Below are positions 1 through 12,424 of a stretch of 64,000 nucleotides of DNA, piece by piece. Within the stretch, counting starts at the first letter, position 1; each line of letters starts with the position of its first letter. Source of the stretch: Xiphias gladius. Its lineage: Eukaryota > Chordata > Actinopteri > Istiophoriformes > Xiphiidae. The stretch spans positions 25,790,001 through 25,854,000 of the forward strand of contig NC_053400.1 of NCBI RefSeq assembly GCF_016859285.1, written 5' to 3'. Under the pieces are notes generated by a model, which made no database searches, was not told the origin of the DNA, and worked only from the letters and a program-made list of their open reading frames with translations. The position numbers and the translations under genes are program-made.

Positions 1-531
1 TGTTATATGCAATATGTGCACAAGTATACGCATTTAATGGCACTTAATTTCCTCTGCATGAAGAATAGTACCAAGCTTGAAGCATGTTACCATCCAGACT
101 CACTGCCAGTCCAAACTTTTTTCTTTTTGGTGCATTTATTCATCACATACTCTATCAACCATATTAAATTCTCACTTTTCTGCATTCAGCAGCTCCCCTC
201 TTTTTCTTCAGGTTGTTTGAACCACAGACTCAGACCCTTACATCCAGACCCTTTAGAGCATTCGAATACTGCTTACATTTTTAACACTTCGACTGGAACA
301 ATTCATCATAATGTGTACTTTTGAACGATAATAATACTTCCTTTTTATTGAACTTTTTTTTTTAAATGCAGTACTTTTTAAAAGGAATTTTTTCCCAAAT
401 GATACTGATACTCTTAGGATTATTGTACTTTGTAGTTCTATAATATAGTCATTCACTGCTGCTAATAAATACAACAACAGGTTTAGTTGTCTACCATCTA
501 TCTACTTTTCTTTTCCTCTTTATTCTTTTAG

Positions 532-938
532 GTCACTCCAAACTTGGCTGAAACTCTGTTCAGATACAGGACAGACATTGAGATAATATTCAACATTATA
601 GACAAAGACCATTCAGGTAAATAACTACTATATATCTTTGAAGACAATGTTTCAATAATTCAAATTGTATTCTTCAAAGTTAAGTCTGTGAGTGGCATGT
701 GTTATGTTCAGGTCTGATCTCCACGGAGGAATTTCGTCACACTTGGCGTCTTTTCAGTTCCCACCTGGGCGTAGACATTGATGACAGCGCCATCGACGAC
801 CTGGCACGAAGTATCGACTTCAACAAGGACGGCAGTATAGACTTCACTGAGTTTCTGGAGGCTTTCAGAGTGGTACATAAACTGGACAACAAGGATCAGC
901 AACTTAACGAAAAGACCGATGGAGAGAAGTACTCGTGA
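532..938 (+). CDS. ppef1: ppef1, 3' end: Ser/Thr protein phosphatase with EF-hands (partial)
   Basis: These are the last two coding exons, 532-616 and 712-938 (stop TGA 936-938), joined by a 95-bp GT-AG intron that splits a Gly codon. The encoded C-terminus carries two EF-hands: a loop beginning DKDHSGLISTEE and a second beginning DFNKDGSIDFTE, both with acidic residues at the calcium positions and Gly at position 6. It ends in a hydrophilic tail. PPEF proteins are calcium-regulated PPP-family phosphatases of sensory and neural tissue; the catalytic exons must lie left of the window. The C-terminus has features of both PPEF1 and PPEF2. I chose ppef1 because the neighbour is phka2, as in the human PPEF1-PHKA2 interval. 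The family assignment is firm; the paralogue is inferred. Confidence 0.8.
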
Positions 939-1129
939 AGGGAGGAATCTGAATTCGAAATTGTAGAAGTCCTGCATGATCAGCAAAGAAACTAACGGAG
1001 GAATTGAAGTAGGAAAGCAAGGATAAGATGACGTAATTTAGTATTTCTTAAGCTTTTTAAGGAAAAATCCAACAGTAAACATTTGGACACAAAAAATGTT
1101 AGAGATTCAGTGATGTACCTTACAGTTAT

Positions 1130-1330
1130 TGGTGCATGTCGTCAATTGTGGGTGTCTGGGACAGGTAGGTTGGTTCCATCCACCACTTTGTCTGTACAAA
1201 ATGGAAATCCCTCCAATAGCTGTTGAGATATTTCACTTTGAAACCAGTCATGTTCCAAAGACGATAAATCCTTACGACTTTGGTGATCCCGTGACTTTTC
1301 ATCTAGCAGGTTTTTTTGGTTCAGTGTGAA
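1130..1330. repeat. Interspersed repeat fragment, same family as 8485-9115
   Basis: The segment shares a recognisable core with the copy in intron 7 of the next gene. Both contain a TTGGTGATCCC stretch followed by a near-identical TTCATCTAGC, preceded by related sequence. This is a common teleost non-coding repeat type; only part of it is present here. Confidence 0.6.
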
Positions 1331-1456
1331 ACTGAAATTTGTTGCTCTCCAGTAGGATTATGTTGGAAGAAGCAAACTTCAGCCAAGTGAAGAAAGGACC
1401 TAGAGGACCTAGAGAAGGTCAACTATAGTAATTTGAAGCAGGTCTTGAGGCTACAC

Positions 1457-1925
1457 AAATAGTATTTTAGGTACAATTTAATTTAGTGCAGCAGTTGCAG
1501 ACTTCTGAGAAACAGTAAACAACAACACGACAGCAGAAGTACCAGTGCGATGCAGCACAATCCAATACAGCCGTTCTGCTATGAAGTCTACTTCAATGAT
1601 GCCTATCATGTTCAGTTTTTCTGACACTGTCATAGAGGTTTTAATTAAGCTATATGTTTTAGCATTGAGGTCATAGTTAGTAGTGGTGTTATGCTGGACT
1701 TCATTGTACTCAGAGGTGTTTCTAACATTCTGCCCCCTTATGTATGTAAGTGGGAAGGACAAAAAGTGGAAACACCTAATAAACATGTAATTGAATTTAC
1801 ACATTTCCTGCAATGTCAAATAAAAACGAACATTATAAACTTCGTAAAGGTTGAATACGTGGCAGAGCTGTGGAATTAGATTGCGAGAAGTTGTACAGGT
1901 GTACCTAATAAAGTGGACACTGGTT
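1457..1925. repeat. Probable non-autonomous transposon with a GTACCTAATAAAGTG-type terminus
   Basis: The right end reads GTGTACCTAATAAAGTGGAC, the terminus of a very common fish repeat, and a TTTTAGGTAC stretch near 1470 may be the matching inverted end. The interior has no coding capacity. The boundaries are approximate. Confidence 0.45.
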
Positions 1926-2121
1926 GTATCTCAGTTCTGTAGTATTGCTAGTATTGATGACTGAAGGCTTCAGCATTAGAAAATATAGAAACACACTGCC
2001 AGTAAAGTCTGGGTTTCCGCTGGTATGTGTTGAACTGTTTAATAAAAATGAATAAAATGGCTTTTTTAAACTACTTGTTATGTTTTGTGTTTATTTTTAC
2101 ACTGTGTGTGTGTCTGTCTGT

Positions 2122-2128
<7 letters not shown>

Positions 2129-2186
<58 letters not shown>
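2129..2186. repeat. (TG)29 microsatellite
   Basis: An uninterrupted TG dinucleotide tract, flanked on the left by a slightly interrupted extension beginning near 2103. It accounts for the Cys/Val-repeat open frames in this region. Confidence 0.97.
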
Positions 2187-2191
<5 letters not shown>

Positions 2192-2796
2192 TACTTCACT
2201 CTGGCATCCTGCCCACTATAATTATCATACAGTGAGAGCAGTTAAACAGGCCCAGGCATCCTGTCAGCCTGAGTAAATAATAGGTTCAGATTTTACTGAA
2301 GACATTAACTTACACATACACACACACACACACTTTAAACACATGCACACCCACTAGTTGCAAGAGGCGACAGATGTGGGGGGGCAACAGACAGTGAGGT
2401 GTGGAGACTAATATTTTTTTAAACCTAGTGCAAGGGTTTTTGGAGATTTCCTTATTTTATATCAAAGTCTGAGTGTATGAACACTTTATATCTTTAAACC
2501 ACAAGTAAAATTGTTGCTGCTACTACTATGATGAAGCAGGTAAAAAGAGCGTCTCCCGTTACCTCCCCATCCACCCCCAACTGTCAAGAGTGTTTTGCGT
2601 ATTTCACCCCTCCTTCCTCCCATCTGCCTGTCCTGTAGTAATCCCAGACCATATCTCCCTACCCCTCAATCTTCAACCTCTCACATACTTCCCACTTTCA
2701 CTCTCAAAAGTACTTTTCCTCTTCTCCCACCCCTTCCCTTCCAAGTCTTACGGGAGGTGTCCCCGCTCTGCAGTGTCATCCGGGACACACATTCGG

Positions 2797-5700
2797 ATGG
2801 GACCTCAGATGGGGCTCCTGGCAACACTGGTCGCTCTGCTCTGCATCTACGCCCCAGGTATTTCTTCAAGTTAAATTTCATACCTGCCTGCTATGTTTTC
2901 AGAGAACCGCAGGCACTCATTGTGAGACTGTCTACAGCTTGTGGTGCCGAGGGATGCAGCGGTTTTAGACACCTGGAGAACGGGAGGACGTTTTTCCGAT
3001 ACGGGGGGCTGCTGGTGATCTTCCGCTGTCATCCCGGCTACAAGCTCCATGGATACAAAACCAATAGCTGTGTGTCTGGAAACTGGTCCCGGGACCCACC
3101 TGTCTGTGTCGGTGAGGAGCTATATTCATGAGCATGTACTGTAAACCTTTTTGTTTTTTTATTTTTTATTTCTCTCGGTTTTTGTCAATAGCTCCATTCA
3201 GAGGATAACATCAACTTATTCGCCTCAGGTTTTGTTCAAGCATTTTTATTTTTTTTTACTTTTTTTGTTTGTTTTATTACAGTGCACAGGAGGGAGTTGA
3301 TAGGAATTTGAAGGGAGACCACAACAAAGGCAACAGAGGTCCCTGGTCAGACTCAAACTTTTTGATTCTCCCCCCTCTTTTAGGCTCCGGCTGCTCTGAC
3401 CCAGGGCCGCTCACCCACGGGACGAGCAGCATGAATGAGGATGGTTCCTGGGCAGTGTTCAGCTGTAATAGTGGCTTTCGGCTCCTCGGGCCCTCAATGT
3501 TATACTGTAAGGGCCACACCTGGAATAGCACAAAGCCTGGATGCAAAGGTGAGCATGAAAAAAACTCAGCTATTACGCAATAGTTTTACATTTTAGAAAG
3601 TACACTTATTTTCTTTCTTACCGAGGGTTAAAGGGAAACGATGTGTCTCTCCAGCCATAATAAAATCTGTTTTCAAACATGAAATACAAAAATGCCAAAA
3701 ATCTTAACTGCTTCGGGGTGGGTAACGTTCCTGGCTATTTCTTGGCTGGTAGCAGTGACATCCTGGAGTCTCCTCTAGGTGCGCAATATAACCTCCATAA
3801 CCCTGCGTATTGTCATCTTTACACTTCCGTTTTTGTAAGGTTTAATCAAACAAGATCTTTTTTTTTTTTTAAGCTTTAGAGGTGGTAGGTGGGATTTGTT
3901 ACCTTTGCACAGAGTCAGGCTAACTGTTTCCCTCTGTTTTCAGTCTTCATGCAAAGCTCAGTCAGCTGGCTTCTGGTTCCAGCTACCTATTTACTGTACA
4001 GATGTGAAAGTGGTATTAATCTTTTCATCTAACTCTCGGCAAGAACATGAATGAGTGTACTATTCCTTTAGAATTTCATCTTGTAATAGCAACTGTCTTT
4101 GTATCACACTGTTTTAAATCTCCCATATCCATTGACTCCAAACACCTGTAGGTAGAAAAAAGTTTGTGACTGCACTGTAACTGTAATTAACTCACGGAAC
4201 TGAAAATGTATTCATCGCTATTTTTATTCATGTTTGAAAGCTGCTCTTCACCATTTGATCTTCTTTCCTCTTTTCTCCTTGTTAGCTTCTGACATGATGA
4301 GCTTGGTTTCAGGTGTCAGTTTGCAAAAACCAAACATGCACCAGAACCCTCAGGCTGCTGTGGTTCTGAAGAACCAGCAACAATCCCGCTATGACACCCT
4401 TGCTAATGCTCTCTCCAAAGAAGCAAACCTCAAATTTGGCTTTTTGTCTCATACGCCATCCAAAATGTCCAACAGTGAGAAGATTAAAGTGACTAACCCA
4501 CAAGTCCACCTGCAGCAGCATATTCAGTTTCCCAGTTTTAAAGTCAAAGATGGGGGCCGAACAAGTCATCACGAGGCTCAACTTCAGGAGGCAAACGAAA
4601 CTCAAGGACCAGAAACAGGAAGTGGGAGAAATGGCTCAGAGGCAAAAGCCTCAGACGAGAAATCAGAAAAGGTGGACAAAGTTACGCAAATGTTTGCCTC
4701 TAAATCATATCTATCTACTACTGTCTCATCTACCTTATCATTGGTGTCAGGAACAGAGCAGCCGGTATCTTCACCACCATCATTTTCAACAGCCCATACA
4801 CTGGCTATCAATGCTGTCACTAATACTGCAGTCAAGCATACTCTCTCAGCAGCGATCAGATTTGGAGAACCCGTCACATCCTGGGATTATGTGACTCCAT
4901 CTGAAGTAGTAACAGACTCTTCACAAACTGCAGATGAAGACCAACAGGCTGAAACTGGCTTCCAGTATCCTTCTGTGTCTCAGCCTGGCCGCCCAGAGGA
5001 GCCCACAGAGGCTTCAACATACACTCTATCTCCTTCTGTTTATTCCATTTCTGCAAGTTCTTCCACCACCTCATCTCCTGCTTCACCTACACTCTCCTTA
5101 TCACCCCCCCTTCCCTCCTTGTCTGCCTCAACTTCCTCAAGTCCCAGCTCCACCTCCCAGTCCAGTACGAAAACACAAATGCCTAATGTCACCCTTCCAT
5201 CAAACACCTCTCCCACCAGTGGGGCAGGATCTCACCGGACTGAATACCACAACCTCGCGACGAACGCCACCTCCGAACCACCTCTGCTGTCTCTGAGCCT
5301 CAGCAGACGACCTGTGTGCCCGTACCCACCTGTGCCTGCTCATGGGACCTTCTACTTCCGTAATGCAGAGAACCCAGGTCCCAGAGTGTACAGACATTAC
5401 ATACAGTATGCCTGCTACCCGGGTTATACACTGGCTCATGGTGATATACACAGCTACTGCCAGCAGGGGGGCACCTGGAGCGGAATCACACCCGTTTGTC
5501 TTGGTAGGTGGTGTTGCTTCACAACTTATTGATTCTTTGATTAATTTCCCTAGGAGTTTTCCTACCAGAATTTTATTTTAAATAATATTTTTAAAGCTAC
5601 CAACTCAGCGACAGTATTGTTTTTTTTAGTCTGAGCTTCCCTTCCCTTGATGTTTTAAAAGCTGGAGGCGCTGGCAAATGTGTACGTCTTGATTTAAAGA

Positions 5701-8700
5701 TGCAGAGTATATTCACCAAAAATAGTTGGCGGTTTGTCAGCGATTTCTGTGTAAAATCCACCCACAAAAACTAGTAAACTTTTAAAAGCATGAATGCATC
5801 AGTGTTTTCAGTTTACACGTTAATATCTAAAACAAATAGTGCTTTATCTACAGTTTGTGTTGGATCTTATTTGTGAGCGGCAACTCATTCTCCAGTTTAC
5901 AGTAGTATGCCTGTCCATACTCACAATGATCATTCATACTACACACAGTTGACTTTGTCTAGGATTTTTTGTTTTTTACTAAACAGTGCCAACTGCTTGT
6001 ATTATTTTTCTAAAAGGAAGGCAGCATTGTCTTGTCCCAGTCCTGTGTTCTGTGTTAAGTGTAGGCCTGCAACTAACAATTATTTTCAAGGCACCATGAA
6101 TTTTCCAAGTAATTTCTCTATTAATAAATTCATTATCTGCTGTCTAAAATGTCAGAATATGTCAGAGTATTTAATATAATAGAATATATATTTACTAGAG
6201 CCCAAGGTGACATCTACATAAGTCTTGATTTGTCCAATCAGCAGTCCTAAACCCAAAGATATTCAGTTTACTATCACATAAGACAAAGAAAAGGCAGAAA
6301 ATCCTCACATTTGTGAAGCTGGAACTGGGTAGTGTTTGGCATTTATGCTTAAAGATTAAATTGACAATTAGAACAGTGGATTGACAGAAATTTAATTGGC
6401 AACAAATTTGATTTGAATTGTTGAAGTAATTTTGTAAGGAAAAATGCCAAACATTCCCCCTTATAGTAGACCAATGATGGAATAATACCACCTTGCCTTA
6501 CACATTACTTGACACACAGAAAAAAGATAAGCAATTTTATAAAACACAACTTTACAATAATTAAGCTTGATATAAACTGAAAAGGTGAAGGTCTTAAAAC
6601 TAGATTTTGACTCAGGGTCCCTCTGCAAGACCAGGGCCACAAAATGGAGGATGGAGGATAGATGATATCGTGCTTCAGTGTTTCAAATTCTTTAACTTAT
6701 TTTTGATTATCAAATTATGCAGATCCAGGTGAGGTCTGGGGCGCCTTGCCTGCTTAGATTGGTAATCCGGCCTTGGTAGTTACCCCCGAACTGATCCATC
6801 CTCTGTCCTTACTGTTTTTCTCCAGAGTTGACGCCATGTTCGGGTTACAATGGAAGCTGTTCCCAGCTGTGCTCTCACTCCCAGCACCACAACCAGAGCT
6901 CCAACCAGACCCAGACCAGAACCCAGTGCCACTGCAGACCTGGATTCACTCTGCTTGATGATGGGCAAACATGTCGAGGTGAGCATATTAATGTTTTGTT
7001 TTTTTCCTTTCCCCAAAGCTTTGACTGTGACTGTAACATTCTTCCTTAATCCTCTGTGGACGCCCTGAGATCTTCCTAATAACATCACAGCGTGCACTGA
7101 GGCATGTTACAGCACAACAGGGAATCTCCTTCACATGTTTTATGTGTTTGATGTTTCCTGGCTCACAGACAAGCATAAGTGAACTGTGAAATTTATGGCA
7201 GCACGATCTCCTTGTAGTGCTTAGAAGCCTTACATTTACTTTATATATGCCTGCTCACAGATAACCTATCATTTGTGAGAGCCATCAGTGGATGGTGTTG
7301 ATATTATTATTTTTGAACGGTGTTATTATCAGTGTGCACTTTGAAAGATAGCACTGTGCAGGGATCTTGGTTTGACTGATTATAGTTTAGTTTTGGAAAA
7401 AAAAAAAATTCCACTGCAATGAAATAAGGCTTGTAAACATTCCTGTCTGACATAAAGTGCACATTTATTTTGGTCCTCATTTCAAAAGATGTCATTCTCT
7501 CTGGAGCAGACTTTGTCCACGTGGTCTTCTATATGTAGAGATATGTCAGAAAATAGAAACATGGTAAAGCATTAACATAGAAAGGGCAGGCATATAGAGA
7601 AACGTCAGGTTTGGGGGAAATGGTGCTTTCCTAGCTGGCAGGGCCACACCGGGGAAACAAGGGCAGAGCTGACACACGAGCTTGCTGAGTCCCTCGTACA
7701 CATCTTTGTTTCCTGTCTCTGAAGAGCAGGAGGTCAGAAAACATCTGCGCTATGGTTTGCTCATCACAGGCCAAACAAATCAGTGAGGTTTCAGATTGCA
7801 GCTTGATTCAGAGCAGCAGGGGAAATGACCACCTTTCAGCCACAACTCTTCTCATTCATTTCAGTGCGACCTGGACTTTGTGTTTTTGTCAGACTGACAC
7901 ACGCGTGTTTTTAAAAAAAAAAAAAAAATCTGTTTCCACTCTGCCATTCCAACCAGTTCAATATGTGTAATTTAGGTATGTAATAATTGTTGCTTGCACT
8001 CATTTCAAATTGTTCTTGTTGTGTTGTGTCTGTTTGAATATGTGTAGACTTAGATGAGTGTGTTGAGAGGCAGCACCAGTGTCAGCAGAGATGCATCAAC
8101 ACATTTGGTTCTTTTAAGTGTGGCTGTGATGACGGCTATCAGCTAGCTCACGACCAGACCTCCTGCCCAGGTGATTGTGTGTGTCTGTGTGTATTTACAC
8201 ATCTTTGTCTGTTTATGCCATTTACGTCAAAGTGTTTTTCTACGTCCCTCTCCATCTTTCCAGATGTGGATGAGTGCTTGCTGCCTGCAGCTGTAACAGG
8301 CTGTGTGTTCGGCTGCGTTAACACTCCTGGAAGCTTCCATTGCCTGTGTCCTGATGGCTACGGCCTTCAGACTGCAGACGGCCACTGCCAAGGTTGGGAG
8401 ACACTCGCTGAATATTACTATGAATCAATGCCTTGCTCTTTTTAGCCATGCTAGCAGCTTGGCTCAAGGGAGGGAAATGTCAATCAGTCCACCACTTTGA
8501 TCCGGACTGAAATATCTCAACATCTATTAGATGGATTGGCATAAAATTTGGGTACATACATTCATGGTTCTCAGCTGATGAATCCTAAGGACTTTGGTGA
8601 TCCCTGGACTATTCATCTAGCGCCACCATGATGTTGGCATGAGGTTTTGAGTGAAATGTTTCAAAAACTGTTGGATGGAGTGAAATTTGAAATGCCAATC

Positions 8701-9371
8701 TCGTAATAAATTGTAATCATTTAAGTGATACCCTGACTTTCCTATAGCACCAACATCAGGTTGAAATTTCAGTTTGTCCAGTACTTTGGTTTATGACCAA
8801 ATACCAGCACAATAAACCATATCCCCATTACGCTCAGCTGCATTTGGTGTGCATGCTAATTAGCAAATGTCAGCAACATCTTAGTGAAGATTGTGCTAGG
8901 AATGATTCTAACATTTGCACATTAGCATAGGCCATGGTAACATGGTAAATAATATCTGGCAGCATGTTAGCATGCTAATGTCAGGATTTAGCATTTAGAC
9001 AACAGACTGTAGATAGATATAGCCATTATGACATGTCTTCATGTCGTCCATCTTTATATACAGTCTATGGTGCAGCCGCAGAGAGCCACTAGTGTGGCTG
9101 TAGACTCATTGTCACTTTGCATTTGTTTTATAGTCTCCATGTCACACAACTAAAATTTTAAATCCCTGTTACTTAACTAAGATACGTTAATAATTGTACT
9201 CCAAGTAGATTTTATCCCACAGAAAACTTGATTTGGATCAGAATATGAAGTAAATCATTTAAAATCCCATTTTGAAACCAAATTAATTACACATAGAGCC
9301 AAACTGGTACTGTCACATCCAAGGGTTATTACCAGCTGCTAGAGCAGGGTTGGAATTGTCTTCGCCTTGTG

Positions 9372-9469
<98 letters not shown>

Positions 9470-11826
9470 TATGTGTGTGTGTGTGTTATCGTGGCAAAAT
9501 ATGGTCCTTGAGACACCTACTGTAGCGGGAACTACCTTAGAGACAGTTTTGAGTACTCTAGCTGGTGTTTATATGTCTGTCTGTCTGTGGACAGATTTTT
9601 TCACCGCAAAAGAGTCATAAGCATGCGAGATACCATCACAAAACTTTACAGGTGTGTAGTTGGGATCAAACTGAAGGAACACTTCAAAGATGGGTGTGGT
9701 TTGAGAAAGGGCGACGGAAGTAGGGGGTTGTAAGTAGGGAGAGGGCCATTGGCCCCCCACTTTACGCCCCTGGCCCACATTTGTTTTAAGTCACGGAAAA
9801 CTGTATCCCAGTTTCCATCATTCCCCTCCATTAAGACATTAGGTAAAACTACACACTATCTTGCCTGTCAGTCACTGCTGAGTACTCATGGGTTGGAACG
9901 TGTGCAGTGATGGGCTTGGCGGCTGGTATGATCCCATCGCAAGATGGTCTGTAGTTTTAAAGTAAAGAGGAAAATTGATCAGCCCCTATATAATGTAATG
10001 AAAATATGTCTTTCTGAGTGCAACTTTGTCCCAGTGCCTCTGCACATTTGATAATATGAAAATAAAATTGTTATCTACTCCTAAACTTCATTTTCTTATC
10101 CAGATATAGATGAGTGTTCTGTTAATCAGGGGCTTGGGCCATGTATGGAGCAATGCCACAACTCACCAGGATCCTATCAATGCTCGTGCACATATGGGCG
10201 CATCTTAACTGGAGATGGACACAGCTGCATCGCCGAGTGTCCAACTGGATACAGGAAGCAACCAACAACAGCTGAGAATTCAACTGCACAAGCTCTGAAA
10301 GAGGAGTGTGTAGGTAGGAAAAAATGTAAAAGCCTAAGGTATTACCATGTAAGTCCCCATATTTCTCCAAAGACATCATCAATATATTTCTCCAACTTAT
10401 GTCAAAAATCTGAGGTTCCCGGTTTTGTACACAGATATAAATGAGTGCCAGGAGGAAAGTTGTGAGTGGCAATGTGTCAACCTGCCAGGCTCTTACCGCT
10501 GCATCTGCCCCAGAGGATACACACTCCAAACAGATGGGCAACGCTGCAAGGGTCAGTACGGTCATGCAAACTCAATGCACACTCATACAGCTCTTTAACA
10601 GTATAATGTATGGTATCTGGGACATTTGCATACAAGTGTCTGTCTGTATAACGACAGATCAAGGCAAGAACTCAACAATAACAGGTTGTTTTTTTTTTGT
10701 CCTTTTTTTTCTCAAACCTGGAGATGAGCTGATTATATGTTTAGGCCCTTGCTACACATAATGTACATTAATGTAAATTTATAAATCTCACCAATGTGTT
10801 AAGTGAAGACAAGTGTGTTGGCAATTAATTAGATCATTTATTGATTAGCATATCTTTTCAAATATGGTGAGCTAACATGACATTAGCTTAGGTTTTTTTT
10901 AAAAATATTTTTTATGTTGTTTAGGTTGATGTAGGCTAATTTACACCTTAGATAACACAAGAACAACAACAGCGTTGATCATTTGCTCAAATGACCTTTA
11001 TTTTGTTTTTCATCAAAGCATGTGACTTTGACACAGGACATTGTGGTTCGTATTCAAAATTGTTTAATTTTACTCATGTCAATGAAATTTCATAACCTTA
11101 ACCGAGTAATTTTGTGCCTCAACACAACCAAACCTTCACCATAGTGGTGTCAGATCAGAAAACAGTGAAATATGAATCATTTTTGTGATGGTCATTTGTG
11201 TCTTGATCGACACCAGAGTAGAAAATGCTAATGTGGGATGTTCTGGAGGGCAATGAAAAACTATTTTGTCATTAAGTTTGATGGTCTTGTTGGTTATGAT
11301 GTGTTCGTGGAGCTAAGGAATTATCTGCCATTCGGTCTTCTCTTGCTCCTGTAGTTGCTCTATCTCCATGGTCACTCTCAGTTATATGTATGAGTCTGCA
11401 GGTGGATGAATATTAGTCAATATGTATAGAAATGTCATCCCATCTCTTGTCTGTGAGTAATCATGTCATCGTAGTTATGTGTTTTATGGCAACCATTACA
11501 TTATTTTCATTAGTTTCATAGTGATTCATTAAGCTTGTGTGTAAATTATCATGCATGGGAATGTAAATAAAATGTATATAGTAAAAAAAGTTGCCTCATA
11601 AACCGAAATTATGCTATAAGGTCAAGTGCAAACAGTCAATAAGAAAAAAAATACATTCTCCTCTCCTCCAGACATTAATGAGTGCAGTCGGAGGAATGGA
11701 GGGTGTTCCCACCTGTGTCTGAACCAGAAAGGTGGGTATAAATGTGCCTGCCCAGCCTCCCATCGCCTGTCCCCCTACAGCTGGAAGAAATGTCTACCAA
11801 GGACAACAGCAAACACTGCTGGCTGA
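2797..11826 (+). CDS. Secreted sushi-mucin-sushi-EGF multidomain protein, unassigned family
   Basis: Ten exons: 2797-2857, 2938-3111, 3384-3548, 4286-5503, 6826-6978, 8048-8170, 8264-8392, 10104-10313, 10435-10551, 11672-11826. Together they encode 834 residues. Every junction is phase 1, the signature of shuffled extracellular modules. The order is: signal peptide (1-20, [15 protein letters not shown] start); sushi 1 (about 22-78); sushi 2 (81-133); a Ser/Thr/Pro-rich mucin-like segment (134-473) with several N-glycosylation sequons; sushi 3 (474-539); EGF-1 (540-590, not calcium type); then five calcium-binding-type EGFs (591-631, 632-674, 675-about 715, 745-783, 784-834) with DxDEC/DINEC starts and the C-x-N-x4-F/Y-x-C motif. 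A linker with extra Cys follows EGF-4. There is no transmembrane segment, GPI signal or fibulin-type C-terminal module, so a secreted matrix or plasma protein is inferred. Its 3' end converges with phka2. I do not recognise an orthologue; fibulin or SVEP1 relatives are the nearest ideas. Confidence 0.85.
6061..6450. repeat. hAT-like MITE family A copy (intron 4 of the sushi/EGF gene)
   Basis: It begins TAGGCCTGCAACTAACAATT and contains an internal block (CCCAAAGATATTCAGTTTAC) that is nearly identical to 38720-38750 in ap1s2 intron 3. The right end is diverged. This is a widespread teleost non-coding family; the hAT assignment is inferred from the TAGAG/TGCAAC-type ends. Confidence 0.6.
8485..9115. 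repeat. Interspersed repeat, about 630 bp (intron 7 of the sushi/EGF gene)
   Basis: A long fish-type repeat with the TTGGTGATCCC / TTCATCTAGC core shared with 1130-1330, followed by a segment of repeated GCATGCTAAT and TTAGCATGCT motifs and a GGCTGTAGACTCATTG end. It has no open frame of note. I recognise the arrangement as a common teleost repeat, but its superfamily is not clear to me. Confidence 0.65.
9378..9486. repeat. Imperfect (GT)n microsatellite
   Basis: About 109 bp of GT repeats with single interruptions near 9421, 9435 and 9468. It lies in intron 7 of the sushi/EGF gene. Confidence 0.95.
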
Positions 11827-12418
11827 GCTGGAAAGTGTCACATGCTACTGCACATCATAGCCCTAGATGGGTTGTCAGCGCCGTGATGAGTAAGTAGTAA
11901 AGGAGGTAACGTGTTGTAGTGGCCGGGACAGTTCAACCAGACACTGAAATTGAATTTAAATGATGCATTGTAAAACTCAATGTAAAAAAGAATATAACAG
12001 ATACATTTTTGCCAGATAATAATCTCCTTATTCTGTATTTCCTTATTCTGATGAACCACAGCATACTGTATATATTGATGAATTTTTGATAGAATGTGTT
12101 ATTCCATTTGTTATTCCATTTACAAATGTTTAACATTAACCGTTTCAAATTCATGATCACTTTAATCTAAAGATGGCTCTCTTTGATTCAAGTATGTGCT
12201 AGCAAAATAAGAATTAAATGAGGTCCAACCCATAGAGCGACAGCTGGAGCTCTGATTGGCTAGCTGTGTGTATGTTGGCAGGAGTCTGGCCAATCGGAGC
12301 TCCTACCACAACAAGTATTTAGAAGTATATGTGGCAAACAGATATAAAGATAAATGATAGGTTACCATCATTGGTCAAATGGCTTTATTATTGCGTGAAC
12401 ATACTTTGAAAATGTCAT

Positions 12419-12424
12419 AATAAA
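12419..12424 (+). terminator. Candidate poly(A) signal of the sushi/EGF gene
   Basis: A canonical AATAAA about 590 nt after the stop codon. It is positional evidence only; other AT-rich hexamers occur nearby. Confidence 0.35.

Larger units (their letters stand above)
939..2796. other. Spacer between ppef1 and the sushi/EGF gene
   Basis: This holds the ppef1 3' UTR, two interspersed-repeat fragments (about 1130-1330 and 1457-1925), a long TG microsatellite (2129-2186), and the presumed promoter and 5' UTR of the sushi/EGF gene in a C/T-rich stretch at about 2560-2796. I see no further coding exon. The short open frames are low complexity or lie in repeats. Confidence 0.6.

Noticed and set aside
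2027..2276. Cys/Val-repeat open frames
   Set aside because: Translation of the TG microsatellite.
2595..3131. 178-residue open frame running from upstream DNA into sushi 1
   Set aside because: It reads through the 80-bp intron 1; the spliced model from the ATG at 2797 gives a proper signal peptide and consistent phase.
9313..9620. His/Thr and Cys/Val repeat frames on both strands
   Set aside because: Products of the imperfect GT microsatellite.
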